Assembly: GCF_000956465.1 (NCBI RefSeq)
Contig: NZ_JYJA01000029.1
Coordinates: forward strand, 1-64,000
DNA from: Microbacterium trichothecenolyticum
Lineage (GTDB): Bacteria > Actinomycetota > Actinomycetes > Actinomycetales > Microbacteriaceae
Reading direction: 5' to 3'
DNA length: 64,000 nt
In this document: one piece after another, positions 50,497-61,400 of the stretch
Position numbering within the stretch: position 1 is the stretch's first letter
Layout: every line of letters starts with the position of its first letter
The notes under the pieces: model-generated
What the model saw: only the letters and a program-made list of their open reading frames with translations
What the model was told of the DNA's origin: nothing
The model's database searches: none
Position numbers and translations under genes: made by a program

Positions 50497-51607
50497 GGCC
50501 CCGCGTGGCGGTTGACAGCTCGTGAACGACCCGCACCTGCTGGTCGGGCACGATGTGAGGGAAAATCGGCAGCGACAGGATCGTGTCGGCAGCGCGCTCG
50601 GCGACCGGGAACTGCCCGCGGCGATATCCGAGCCCCTCGTAGGCCTCGGTGAGATGCACCGCAGTGGGGTAGTGGATGCCGACGCCGATGCCGGCGGCAC
50701 CGAGTTCGGCCGCCACGCGGTCCCGGTCGTCGACGCGGACGACGTAGAGATGCCAGACGTCCTCGTTGCCCGGACGCGTCGCGGGCAGCCGCACGCCGTC
50801 GACCTGCGCGAGTAGGTCACCGTATCGGGCGGCGGCCGCGCGTCGCGCGGAGTTCCAGCCGTCGAGCCGGCGGAGCTTCGCCCGCAGCACCGTGGCCTGC
50901 ACGGCGTCGAGCCGCGCGTTCATGCCGATGTGGTCGTGCACGTACTTGACCGAGCTGCCGTGGGCGGCCAGGTTGCGGATGAGCGCAGCGACGCCTGCAT
51001 CATCGGTCATGACCGCACCCGCGTCGCCCGCCGCACCGAGGTTCTTGCCGGGGTAGAAGCTCGTCGCGGCGACCCTGCCCAAGGCGCCGGCACGCCCGGC
51101 GGGACCCGACGCACCCTGGGACTGTGCGGCGTCCTCGACGACCTCCAGGTCGTGCTTCCGGGCGATAGGGGTGACGAGCTCCAGCGGCGCCGTCTGACCG
51201 AACAGATGCACGGGCGCGATCGCCTTGGTACGGGGGGTGATAGCCGCTTCGATCGCGTCCGGGTCGATGAGCAGGTACTCGTCGTCGACGTCCACGAAGA
51301 CGGGCACCGCCCCGATGCGCGAGGCGGCCTCTGCGGTGGCGATGAAGGTGTTCGCAGGCATGATGATTTCGTCGCCCGGCTCGACTCCGATCGCCCGGTA
51401 GGCGAGCTCGAGCGCATCCGTGCCGTTGGATACGCCCACCACGTGCTCGACGCCGATGTATGCGGCGTATTCGTATTCGAACGTCTCGACCTGGGGGCCG
51501 CCGATGAAGGACGCCGACGTCAGCTGCTCGCGCCAGATCGGGAAGACCTCCTCGGCGATCTCCGCCTGCTGGGCGGTGAGATCGAGGAAGGGGACATTGG
51601 TGCTCAC
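50489..51607 (-). CDS. DegT/DnrJ/EryC1 sugar aminotransferase 1
   Basis: A PLP-dependent nucleotide-sugar aminotransferase of 372 aa. The PLP Lys is in SFYPGKNLGAAGDAGAV; GVSNGTDALELAYRAIGVEPGDEI and VEDAAQSQGA are family signatures. It converts a keto-sugar nucleotide to an amino sugar. GTG 51607 overlaps the stop of the acetyltransferase, its probable partner enzyme, which would acetylate the new amine. The C-3 versus C-4 position cannot be decided by sequence alone; GDAGAV and WHLYVVR resemble the 3-keto group (FdtB/WbpE-like). Confidence 0.92.
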   Translation of the reverse strand: MSTNVPFLDLTAQQAEIAEEVFPIWREQLTSASFIGGPQVETFEYEYAAYIGVEHVVGVSNGTDALELAYRAIGVEPGDEIIMPANTFIATAEAASRIGAVPVFVDVDDEYLLIDPDAIEAAITPRTKAIAPVHLFGQTAPLELVTPIARKHDLEVVEDAAQSQGASGPAGRAGALGRVAATSFYPGKNLGAAGDAGAVMTDDAGVAALIRNLAAHGSSVKYVHDHIGMNARLDAVQATVLRAKLRRLDGWNSARRAAAARYGDLLAQVDGVRLPATRPGNEDVWHLYVVRVDDRDRVAAELGAAGIGVGIHYPTAVHLTEAYEGLGYRRGQFPVAERAADTILSLPIFPHIVPDQQVRVVHELSTATRGHG

Positions 51608-52230
51608 GCGCGTGCTCCGATCTCGCGGGCGGGCACACCGGCCCACGTCGCCTCCGTGGGGACGTCCTGCAGCACGACGGCCCCCATCCCCACCGTGGAC
51701 TCGGAGCCTATCGTCAGCCCCTGCCGTACGGACGCATTCATGCCCACGTAGGCGGCTTCCCCCACCCGGACGGCTCCCCCGAGCGAGACCCCCGCGGCGA
51801 GCGTCGCGAAGTCCTCGAGGGTGTCATCGTGAGTGATCGTGCAGTTCGGCATGACCACAACGTGGTGGCCGATCACGGCATCCGCGGTCACCACCACGCT
51901 GTCCAGCACAATGCTGCCGGCCGCGATGTCGCTCGATCTACCGATGCGCGCGGAGCGGGCGACGAAGGTCGCGTACCGCTCCTCGTCGACGCCGAACTTG
52001 CGAAAACGGCGCACGACGTTGCGGCGGCTCTGGCTCGGGCCGACGCAGACGAGAAGCGACTCGGCGCGTGCGACGGCGTCGGCGACGGAGCCGACGACGG
52101 GAACGCCGTCGATCTCCGTCTCATGCAGCTCGACATTGTCGTCGAGGATGCCGACGACACCCGTGATCCCCGCTGCCAGCACCTCGCGCGCCAGCCCGCT
52201 CGCCCCCACGAGCAGAAGTCCTGCCGCCAC
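51604..52230 (-). CDS. PglD/NeuD-type sugar O/N-acetyltransferase
   Basis: A 208-aa left-handed beta-helix transferase with an N-terminal Rossmann-like nucleotide-sugar domain (LLLVGASGLAREVLAAGI) and hexapeptide repeats (DIAAGSIVLDSVVVTADAVIGHHVVVMPNCTITHDD). The catalytic His is in ITHDD. It acetylates an amino-sugar nucleotide, most likely the product of one of the flanking DegT enzymes. The start GTG shares one base with the upstream TAG. Confidence 0.9.
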   Translation of the reverse strand: MAAGLLLVGASGLAREVLAAGITGVVGILDDNVELHETEIDGVPVVGSVADAVARAESLLVCVGPSQSRRNVVRRFRKFGVDEERYATFVARSARIGRSSDIAAGSIVLDSVVVTADAVIGHHVVVMPNCTITHDDTLEDFATLAAGVSLGGAVRVGEAAYVGMNASVRQGLTIGSESTVGMGAVVLQDVPTEATWAGVPAREIGARA

Positions 52231-53372
52231 TACGCCGCTCCGATCGGCGCGCGCAGGACGGCGATCACGCGATCCTGGTCCTCCTGCGTCAGCTGGTGGA
52301 AGACCGGAAGGATGAGCGTCTTCTCGTTGAGTCTCTCGGTGACCGGCAGGCCCCCTTCGGGGGTGAGATCACGGTACGGGGGCTGCCGATGCGCTGCCAT
52401 GATTCCCCGGCGCGCCGAGATGTCGGCGTTCGCAAGAGCCTCGAGAAGACCGTCGCGATCGGTCGGGTACTCATCGCCGACCTCGACCCAGAACGACTGG
52501 AAGTTGCCCGTGCCGTATTCGGGATCGGTGACTGCCCGCAGCCCGACGATCTCCTCGATCGCCCCCTGGTACCGCTCGGCGATCTCGCGGCGCCGCGCGA
52601 CGATCTCGGGCAGTCGCCCGAGCTGCACGAGCCCGACCGCGGCCTGAAGATCGGTCATGCGGAAGTTGAAGCCGACCTCGGTGTACTCCTCGGCGGGCGG
52701 CAGCAGCGACGCGTGGCGGTCCGCCGCCGAGACGCTCATCGCGTGCTCGCGGAGGTGCCGTGCCCTGTCAGCCCAGTCGGGATTCGACGTCGTGATCATC
52801 CCGCCCTCGCCTGTCGTGAGGAGCTTGCGGGGGTGGAAGGACCACGCGGCGATCTCGGCGCCGGCCCCGACGGGACGGCCCTTGTACGTCGAGCCCGCGC
52901 CGCACGCGGCATCCTCGATGACGACGATGTTCAGCTGATCGGTGAAGGCCCGGATGTCGTCGATGTCGACCGGAACGCCACCCTGATCGACGGCGATCAC
53001 CGCGCGCGTCTGAGGAGTCAGGGCCTCCGCGACCGTGTGACCGGTCACGTTGCCCGTGACGGCGTCGACCTCCGCGAACACGGGGTTCGCCCCGACGTAG
53101 GTGACCGCGTTCGTGGTGGCGATGAACGAGAACGACGGCACCACCACGTCGTCGCCCGGGCCCACGCCCGCGACGATGAGCGCGAGATGCAGCGCCGTCG
53201 TGCAGCTGCTGGTCGCAACGGCGAAGCGGGCCTGCATCGCGTCCGCGAACTCCTCCTCGAAGCGCGCCACCCGTGGGCCCTGTGCGACCCATCCGCTGGC
53301 GATCGCCGCGGCGACGGCATCCGCCTCCTCCTGGCCGAGCCAGGGCACCATCACGTTGATGCGGTCGCTCAT
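52230..53372 (-). CDS. DegT/DnrJ/EryC1 sugar aminotransferase 2
   Basis: A 380-aa aminotransferase with PLP Lys in SFHPRKLLTTGEGGM and ATSSCTTALHLALIVAGVGPGDDV, VIEDAACGAG signatures. The HPRK-TTGEGG version is typical of 4-amino-4-deoxy (PglE/perosamine-like) enzymes, so it likely makes a different amino sugar from aminotransferase 1. ATG 53372 overlaps the epimerase stop (ATGA). Context: epimerase, dehydrogenase and acetyltransferase in one operon. Confidence 0.92.
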   Translation of the reverse strand: MSDRINVMVPWLGQEEADAVAAAIASGWVAQGPRVARFEEEFADAMQARFAVATSSCTTALHLALIVAGVGPGDDVVVPSFSFIATTNAVTYVGANPVFAEVDAVTGNVTGHTVAEALTPQTRAVIAVDQGGVPVDIDDIRAFTDQLNIVVIEDAACGAGSTYKGRPVGAGAEIAAWSFHPRKLLTTGEGGMITTSNPDWADRARHLREHAMSVSAADRHASLLPPAEEYTEVGFNFRMTDLQAAVGLVQLGRLPEIVARRREIAERYQGAIEEIVGLRAVTDPEYGTGNFQSFWVEVGDEYPTDRDGLLEALANADISARRGIMAAHRQPPYRDLTPEGGLPVTERLNEKTLILPVFHQLTQEDQDRVIAVLRAPIGAA

Positions 53373-54364
53373 GAGACGGGGACCGCCCGACCCGCCGCGA
53401 TCTCCTCGCGCAGCGGCTGCCACCAGTCGACGAGCTGGCGCAGGCCCTCGTCGATGCCGATGGTCGCCTCGAATCCGAGGTCGCGCCGCGCGGCCGACGT
53501 GTCGGCGAGGCGCCGCGCGACGCCGTTCACGGCACGCTCCGGGCCGTGCTCGACACCCAGGTCCGAGCCCATCACGCGCAGCAGCGCCTCGGCGAGCTCG
53601 AGCAGGCTGGTCTCGGCGCCGCTGGCGATGTTGTAGGTGCCTTCGACCACGTCGCTCTGCGCGGCGAGCAGGTTGGCGCGCGCGATATCGGGCACGCACA
53701 CGAAGTCCATCGTCTGCTGGCCGTCGCCGAAGATGAGCGGCGGCTTGCCGTCGGCGATGCGCTCCATCCACCGCACGAGCACCTCGGTGTACAGACCGTG
53801 GACATCCATTCGCGGGCCGTACACGTTGAAATAGCGCAGCAGCACGTAGTCGAGCCCCTGCATGGCACGGAAGCTGCGGATCAGGCCCTCGTTGAACGTC
53901 TTGGCCGCCCCGTACAGGGTGTCGTTGTTCTCGTGGTGGTGGCGCTCGGTCGTGGGGAACTCCTCCGCCATGCCGTAGACGGACGCGCTGGATGCGGCGA
54001 TCAGCTTCTTCACACGGTGCTTCGCGGCGGATTCCACAACGTTGAACGTGCCGTCGACGAGCACCTCGAGTGCGAGCCGCGGCTCTTCCGCGCACTGGGT
54101 GATGCGGATCGCCGCCTGGTGGAAGACGACGTCCTTGCCGGCGGTGAGGTCGTCGATGAGCTTCGCGTCGCGGATGTCGCCGTCGACGAGCTCAACCTTC
54201 CCGGTCGCCAGCGCGGCGTCGAGGTTCGCCCGGCGACCGCGCACGAGGTTGTCGAGAACGTCGACGTGGGCGACGCCGGCGTCGAGGAGCTGGTCGACGA
54301 GTGTCGAGCCGATCGTCCCGGCGCCGCCGGTGACGAGGACGCGGGTGCCTTCGAGAGTGGTCAT
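53369..54364 (-). CDS. NAD-dependent nucleotide-sugar epimerase/dehydratase
   Basis: A 331-aa extended SDR: NAD motif TGGAGTIGS (13-21), active-site Ser in ASSASVYG and the YGAAK Tyr/Lys pair (about residues 150-154), RYFNVYGPRMD and DGQQTMDFVCVPDIARA. It resembles UDP-glucose/GlcNAc 4-epimerases and WbpP-type enzymes more than 4,6-dehydratases because the Met-Asp-Glu triad of dehydratases is absent. It supplies a keto-sugar or epimer for the two DegT enzymes. Confidence 0.88.
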   Translation of the reverse strand: MTTLEGTRVLVTGGAGTIGSTLVDQLLDAGVAHVDVLDNLVRGRRANLDAALATGKVELVDGDIRDAKLIDDLTAGKDVVFHQAAIRITQCAEEPRLALEVLVDGTFNVVESAAKHRVKKLIAASSASVYGMAEEFPTTERHHHENNDTLYGAAKTFNEGLIRSFRAMQGLDYVLLRYFNVYGPRMDVHGLYTEVLVRWMERIADGKPPLIFGDGQQTMDFVCVPDIARANLLAAQSDVVEGTYNIASGAETSLLELAEALLRVMGSDLGVEHGPERAVNGVARRLADTSAARRDLGFEATIGIDEGLRQLVDWWQPLREEIAAGRAVPVS

Positions 54365-55422
54365 GCTTCCTGCACTTCCTTGATGTGAGATGCGACGTGA
54401 TGGGGCGCACCGTCTGCGCCCAGGCTGGTGGAGGCCGCTTCGAGCACCGAGAGCACGCGCAGGCCGGACTCGCCGCTCGTGCGGGCCGGGCGGGCATCGC
54501 GGATCGCCGCGGCGAACTCGCCCGCGACGTTCGCAAGCGCCTCGCGCTCGGGCAGCGCGGGCGCCCACGTGTCGCCGAGTCGATACGAGATGTTCGCCGC
54601 ACGCGTGTCGGCCGTCGCCTTGGACTGCAGGGCCAGGTCGACGCCACGGTCGTAGACGCTCACCCGCTGCTGCGGATTGAGGTCGTCCCATACGAGCGTG
54701 CGCCTGGTGCCGCCGATCACCATCTGCCGGATCTTGGTGGGGCTCAGCCAGTTGACATGGACGTGAGCGATCCCGCCACTGGTCAGGGGCATCGCGAGGT
54801 AGCCGATGCACGCCTTGCCCGTGCGCAGCGGGTCCGAGCCGTGCGCCGACACCGAAGTGACGTCGAGACCGCCGGGGAGGATGAAGTCCATGATCGACAG
54901 GTCGTGAGGGGCGAGGTCCCAGAACACGTCGACGTCGGGCTGGATCAGGCCGAGGTTGATGCGCACGCTGTCGACGAAGAGGATCTCGCCGAGCGCCCCG
55001 TCCTCGATGAGCTCTCGGATCTTTAGGACCGCAGGCGTGTAGCAGTAGGTGTGGTCCGCCATGAGGACCAGACCGTTCTCACCGGCGCGCTCGACCATCT
55101 CGACGCCGCGCTCGCGGGTGTCGGCCAGGGGCTTCTCGACCATGACGTGCTTCCCGGCATCCAGCGCGGCCAGCGCGATCGGATGGTGCGTGCGCGCGGG
55201 CGTGGCGATGGCGATGGCATCGATCGCCGGGTCGGCGAGCACGTCATCGAGGCTCGGTGTGATGGGGACCCCGCCGACGCTGTCGGCCACGCGCTGGGCG
55301 CGTTCGAGGTCCAGATCGCAGATCGCAGCCAGGTTCCAGTCCGCCGACGCACGGAAGTTGCGGGCCAGATTCGGCCCCCAATACCCCGCACCGATGACGG
55401 CGACGCTCAGTCGTGAAGACAC
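54361..55422 (-). CDS. Gfo/Idh/MocA sugar dehydrogenase
   Basis: A 353-aa oxidoreductase: Rossmann motif VIGAGYWGPNLARNF, EKPL in HVMVEKPLADT, and HDLSIMDFILPGG with catalytic His. Related WlbA/WbpB enzymes oxidise C3 of a UDP-HexNAc uronic acid, feeding a DegT aminotransferase and a hexapeptide acetyltransferase to give 2,3-diacetamido sugars. All three activities exist here (50489, 62417), but whether the substrate is a uronic acid is untested. It heads the 18-kb chain of closely spaced genes; GTG 55422 follows an A/G-rich leader. Confidence 0.9.
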   Translation of the reverse strand: MSSRLSVAVIGAGYWGPNLARNFRASADWNLAAICDLDLERAQRVADSVGGVPITPSLDDVLADPAIDAIAIATPARTHHPIALAALDAGKHVMVEKPLADTRERGVEMVERAGENGLVLMADHTYCYTPAVLKIRELIEDGALGEILFVDSVRINLGLIQPDVDVFWDLAPHDLSIMDFILPGGLDVTSVSAHGSDPLRTGKACIGYLAMPLTSGGIAHVHVNWLSPTKIRQMVIGGTRRTLVWDDLNPQQRVSVYDRGVDLALQSKATADTRAANISYRLGDTWAPALPEREALANVAGEFAAAIRDARPARTSGESGLRVLSVLEAASTSLGADGAPHHVASHIKEVQEA

Positions 55423-55492
55423 GTCGGATTACCCCCATTTCCTTCTCTCCAGTCCCCAAACCGGAGTGATCACTGCTGCAGAACCCCGTCGA

Positions 55493-58400
55493 CTAGTTGT
55501 CGGGATCGAAGATGACGTCTACCCAGTACTTGTTGCTGCTGATGTTGGTCGGATTGGATGTCCCGAATCCGGCCACGCCCCCATTGGCGACTGTAGACAA
55601 GGGGGCCACTGTTACGGAAGAGGCCAGTGCACCGTCGGTCACGGCATACCGTCCGGAGGAGCTATAGAGCGTCACCCGGTACTCCGTGCCGACGGTCAGT
55701 CTCACCGGCGACGAGAGCAACGCGCTCTGCCATCCGGACGATGTCTCGTTCTGGAACGTGACCTGGGCGAGGACCGTGCCGGTCGCGCTGCGCAGGTAGC
55801 CCGTGTGGGTGCCCGTGTTGAGGGTGCCCTTGTAGTACTTGATCGTTGTGACCACACCGGGAGCACTCGTGCGGAATCTCGTGCCCACCTGGTAGGCCAG
55901 CACCGCACTCGCGTTGGAGTTCGTGGGAGTTCCGGTCGCGAACAGGCTCACCTGGTCCGGCTTGGCCATCGTGGTGAACGACCACGTTCCGCCGGTCACC
56001 GCACCACCGTTGGCGGTCACCGTCGCGGTGTAGGTCTTGGTCCAGTCGAGGGCAGCCGCCGGCACGAAGCTCGCTACGCGCGTCGTCGCGTTGTACGTCG
56101 ACGTGCCGGCGATGTTCGTCGCTCCCTGCGCCAGCGTGATCGCCCCGGCCTGCGCGCCGCTCGACAGAGTCGCCGTGATGGTGAGCGCCGACGGGTTCAC
56201 GTTCGTCGCGCCCGACGCCGGCGAGCTCGACGTCCGGGTCGCCTGGGCGATCGTGGTGAACGACCAAGTGCCGCCGGCCAGCGCCGCTCCGTTCGCGGTT
56301 GCCGTGACCGAGTAGGTCCGCGAGAAGCCCAGCGCCGCCGCCGGTGTGAAGGTGACCACCCCCGTCGACACGTTGAAGCTGGACGCGCCGGCGACCGCGG
56401 CGCCGCCGGTCGCGACGCTGATCGCCGCGGACGACGCGTTCGAGATCGTCGCCGTGATGGGCGCGTTGACGAGCACCCCGGTCGCCGACGACCCGGGCGT
56501 CCTGGCGGTGATCGCCGGGTTGGCGATGGTGGTGAACGACCACGTGCCCGAGGCCACGGCCGTGCCGTTCGCCGACACGGTCGCGGTGTAGGTCTTCGCC
56601 CGGTCCAGTGGTGCAGTCGGAGTGAAGGTGACGACGCCCGTCGAGGCGTTGAAGCTTGAGGTTCCGGCCACCGCGTTGGCGCCGGCATTGAGCGAGAGGG
56701 TCGCGTTCACCGCGCCGGTCAGGGTGGCGGTGACCTGGGCAGTGGCAGGATCGACCGTGCTGGCTCCTGCGGCGGGTGTCGTCGCGGTCAGCGTCGCCAC
56801 CGGGAGGGTGGAGAACGACCACACCCCGCCCGTCACGGCCGCGCCGTCCGCCGTCACCGAGAGCTCGTACGTCTTGCCCCACTGCAACGAGGCCGCCGGG
56901 ACGAACGTGACGGTGCCCGTGGACGGGTCGAAGCCGGACGATCCGGGGACCGCTGCGCCGCCGCTGCTCAAGGTCATCGACGCGGCGGTCGCGTTGACGA
57001 GCGTGGCCGACAGCGTCGCCGTCGCGGGATCGACGTTGGTGGCCGACTGGGCGGGCGTGCGGTTGCTGATCGACGGCGCCGCAAGCGTCGAGAACGACCA
57101 GGTGCCGTCCGCGACCGGCTGCTGACCCACGCTGACCGAGACCAAGTAGGTCTTGCCCCGCGCCAGAGCCTCCGTCGGCACGAAGCTCACCACGCCCGTG
57201 GCGGCGTCGAAGGTGCTCGCGCCCGCGACGGCGGTGCCGCCTGTCGACACCGCCATCGTCGCCGACGTCGCATGCGCGACGGTCGCATTGATCACCGTCG
57301 TCGTCGAGACCCCCGTCGCATCGGCGCTCGGAGTCCGCGACGACAGGGCCGGTGCTGAGGGCGGCACGACGGTCGGCGGCGGCCCAAAGTCGATCTCCAC
57401 ATCGGCGAAGTAGGCCGACCCACCCCAGCTCGAGGTGGGGAAGCCGCCGTTCGCCCCGTAGAAGAAACGCCCGTTGTCGGTGGACGGCCCCGTGATGTCG
57501 CCCGAGACACGTGCCTGCGAGAAGTACCCGCTGGTGTACCCGTAGCCGCCGTTCGGCGCGAAGTACGACACGACATAGGTGACGCCGGGCTTCACGAGGG
57601 TCGGTGTGCTGAGCACGGCCCGCTGCCATCCCGAGGCCGATTCGTTCTCGAACGTTACGTGCGCGAGCTCCTGGCCGGTCGAGGTCCACAGGGTTCCCCG
57701 ATGCGTGCCAGTGGACCCCTCGCCCTTGTAATAGCGCAACGCCGTCACGTTGCCCGCCTTGGCCACCGTGAACGCGGTGCCGAGCTCCACCGGGTCGGTC
57801 TCGGCCACGGACGCGACGGTGGGCGACGCATCGCCGAACAGCGTCTGGACCTCGCCGGATGCCGGCGGCCCGACCGACTCGAACGTCCAGGAGTGCAGGC
57901 CCAGCCCCCCGAGGGTCACCGTGGCGGTGTACGAGGTTGCATACGCGAGCGCACTGTCCGGCTGGAACGACACGGTGCGGGTCACCGCATTGTAGGTGGC
58001 CTCGCCCTCGGTCTCGGCGCCGCCGGCCACGACCGTGATCCCGACGGACTGGCCGGCCGCATCGCGGTTGAGCGTCGCGGCGATCGGCGCGTCGATGGCC
58101 ACCGCCGTCGCGGCGTCGGCCGGCGAGGTCGACTCCACGGCGAGCGGGGTCTCTCCCTGCGAGTCGGGGACGAACTCGAGATCCACGAAGTAGTTGGTCG
58201 AGTTCCAGGTCGAGGTCGGCATCGCCGCGCCATCGCCATAGCGGAAGACGCCGTTGGCGGGACTGACAGCGGTGAGCGGACCCGACGACACTGGCGCCGC
58301 GAAGTATCCACCCGTGTATGAGTAGCCGCCGCGGGGAGCGAGGTAGGACACCGTGTACACCTGTCCGGCGGTGAGGGCGACCGGCTGCTGGAGCACCACG

Positions 58401-61400
58401 CGCTGCCAGCCGCTGGCGGTCTCCGACACGAAGGTGGCCTGCGCCAGGCGCTCGCCCGCCGCATTCCAGATCGATCCCACGTGGGTTCCGGTGTTCGAGG
58501 TCGACTTGTAGAACCGGATCGCGGTGGCATTGCCGTCCGACGCCGTGGTGAACGACATCCCGAGCTCGACCGATGCCGTGTCCGACGCCTCGGTCTGCGC
58601 CGGAGTCGCTGCGCCCAGGAGCGAGAAGATCGTCGCCGAGCCGACGGCCGTGAACGACCAGCCGACATCAGCGCCGGCCACGCCGGACTCAGAGACGATG
58701 CCGGTGATGGCGACCGAGACCTGCGCCCACGAGGAGTACGGTGCCGAGGGCGTGAAGCTCAGCGTCTTCTTGTCGCCCGAAAGCGACCACGATCCAGCCA
58801 CCGGGCTGCCGTTCGCCTTGACCGTGCCGGTGTATCCGCCGCGCAGCGCGCCGCTGAACGTCGCAGAGATCGGCGCATTCGCCGCGACGGCGGTCGCGCC
58901 GGCGGCGGGCGACGAGCTCGTCAGGACGGGGCTGTCGCCGAGCGGCTGGAAGACCACGTCCACGCCGTAGTCGGTGGTCGAGCTCTGCGTCGGGAACCCG
59001 TTGGAGTAGGTGAAGACCGATCCGGCGGCGGCGACGGTGAGGGGTCCGCGGGTGTACTCCTGCGCGAACGTCGCCGGGGTGGCCGAATACCCGCCCTGCG
59101 AGGCGCGGTAGGACACTACGTATCGCACGCCGGGCTGTACCGTCACCGGAGTCGATAGGTTGGCCTTCTGCCACCCGGAGGCCGACTCGTTGGTGAAGTC
59201 CACGGTCGCCAGCGCAGTGCCGGAATCGTCCCAGAGCGTGCCGACGTGAGCGCCCATGTTGCCAGGTCCCTTGAAGAACTTCAGCGCACTGATCTTGCCA
59301 GGGATGGCGACGGTGAACCCGACACCGAGCGTGACCGACGACGTGTCGGAGTCGCTCTGGATCGCCGGCACGCGGCTCTCGTCGAAGAGGCTGCACGGGC
59401 ACTGCCCATCGGACTGGCCGTCTGCACGCGTCGTGAACGTCCAGCCGGAATCGGGCGCCAGGCCCACTCCCGCGGCGTCCTGCGCGACCGGCGTCACCGT
59501 GTACGCCGTGCTCGGCGCGTACGTCCCCGTGGGAACGAACCGGATCACGCGAGTGGCCGAGTCGTAGGTGACCGTCCCCGGCACGGTGGCGCCGGAGGGA
59601 TCCTTGATCGTCAGACCGACGGACTCTGGCGTCGCCGGCCTCGTCAGGGTCGCCGTGACCGGGGCGTCCAACGCGACGCTGGCGGCCCCCGCGCCGGGCG
59701 TGCGCAGCTGGATCCGCAGGGGCGACGTGTCGGACTTGGTGAACTCCACGTCCACGAAGTAGTTCGCGTCGGACCAGGTCGAGGTCGGGAACTGCCCGGC
59801 CACGCCGTACACGCCGGCGGTGTTCGCGCCGGTGGCCGACGTCACCTTCACCGGCGACGAGGGCCGCGCATTGTACGGCCAGTAGCGTTCCTGGTAGGCG
59901 TAGCCGCCCTGGGGCGCCGTATACGACACCGTGTATGTCTGGCCCGCGATGATCGGCACGGGTGAGGAGAACCGAGCGGTCTGCCAGCCGGTGGCCGACT
60001 CGGTCGCGAAGGTCACCGTGGCCAGGCGTACGCCCGCCTCGTCCCAAAGCGACCCGACGTGCTGGCCGAGGTTGCCGGCTCCCTTGTAGAAGCGCACGCC
60101 ACTGGCATATCCGTCCAACTCGGTCGAGAAGCGCAGCCCGAGCTCTACCGCCTGGCTGTCATCGGTGGACGGGTTGGCCGGAGTGGCGTTGCCCAGCGCC
60201 GAGTAGGGACCGCCGACGGTGATGGCGCGGCTCACGCCGGTCGACGAGTAGTTGGCGCTGTCGTCGATCGCGCGGGCCGTGATCGTCTGGGCGCCGTCGC
60301 CCTGCTGCACGTAGGTGAAGGTCCAAGAGGTGGTGCCTTCGGCTCGGCGCCACGTCGTGCCCCCGTCGGTGGAGACCTCGACGCCGGCGACGCGGCCGCC
60401 GACGTCCGAGGCCGTGCCCGTCACGGTGACGGCGGTGCCGTTCGGGATCGCCTGGCCGGCCGCCGGCGAAGTGATCGTGGTGGTCGGCGCCGTGGTGTCC
60501 GTGCTCTTGGTGGCCGCGAACAGTCCCGACATCAGCGTCGAGGGCTGGGCGCCCATGTCGGCCAGGAGGTTCACGGTCGCCTGCTGAATGCGCGAATCGG
60601 AAGTGCCCTGGCGTCCGTCGTGCACGTCGTCCAGGCCCCAGCCCCAGCGGATCGTACCCGCCGAGAAGACAAGCGCACCGCTGGGCGCACGGTACAGGGT
60701 GATGTGGTGCTGCGTGGTTCCCGCGGCCACGACGTTCCCGTAGTCGCGCAGGTACTGCGTCGTCGGCGCGACGGTGGTCGACATGCGGATCAGGCCCGCC
60801 GGGCGGAATCCGTTGTCGACGTCCTCGTTCGTCTCGTAGCCGAGGATCCCGTCGCCCAGGCTGACGCTGGTCCCCGATGCGATGTTCGACAGACCGGCGT
60901 TGCGCCAGACCCGGAGCTTGCCCTCCTCCGAAGTGACCTTCATGGGCAGGTCGATGTCGTTGACCATGTACATCGTGCCGGTGAGCGCGTTCTCCGGGTT
61001 GTGCGCTCCCTGCGCGGACGTGGCGTATCGGGGGTCGCGCGAGGTTCCGGTCCACTGCTCGTCGGGGTCGATCTTCCCGTACGCCCAGGTCTCCTTGTAC
61101 GTGACCAGCGTGCGGTAGGGCGTGTGGGAGCCGTCGACCGACGACTCCCAGCGCACACGCCAGTAGCCTTCGTTGCCTGTCAGGAACTGGAAGTTCACGC
61201 CGGCGTCCCGCGCCGCCTCCATGTTGGCGCGCTGAGCGCCGGACCAGTACTCGTCGTGACCGACGGACAGGAAGACCTTATGGTTGAGCAGCTCGGAGCC
61301 TCGGCGGTCCGTGTCGATGTCGGTGGTGTAGCTGACGTCGTAGCCGTTGCGCTCAAGGAAGCGGACGGTGGGGTATTCGGAGTCGAAATAGAAGTCGCGT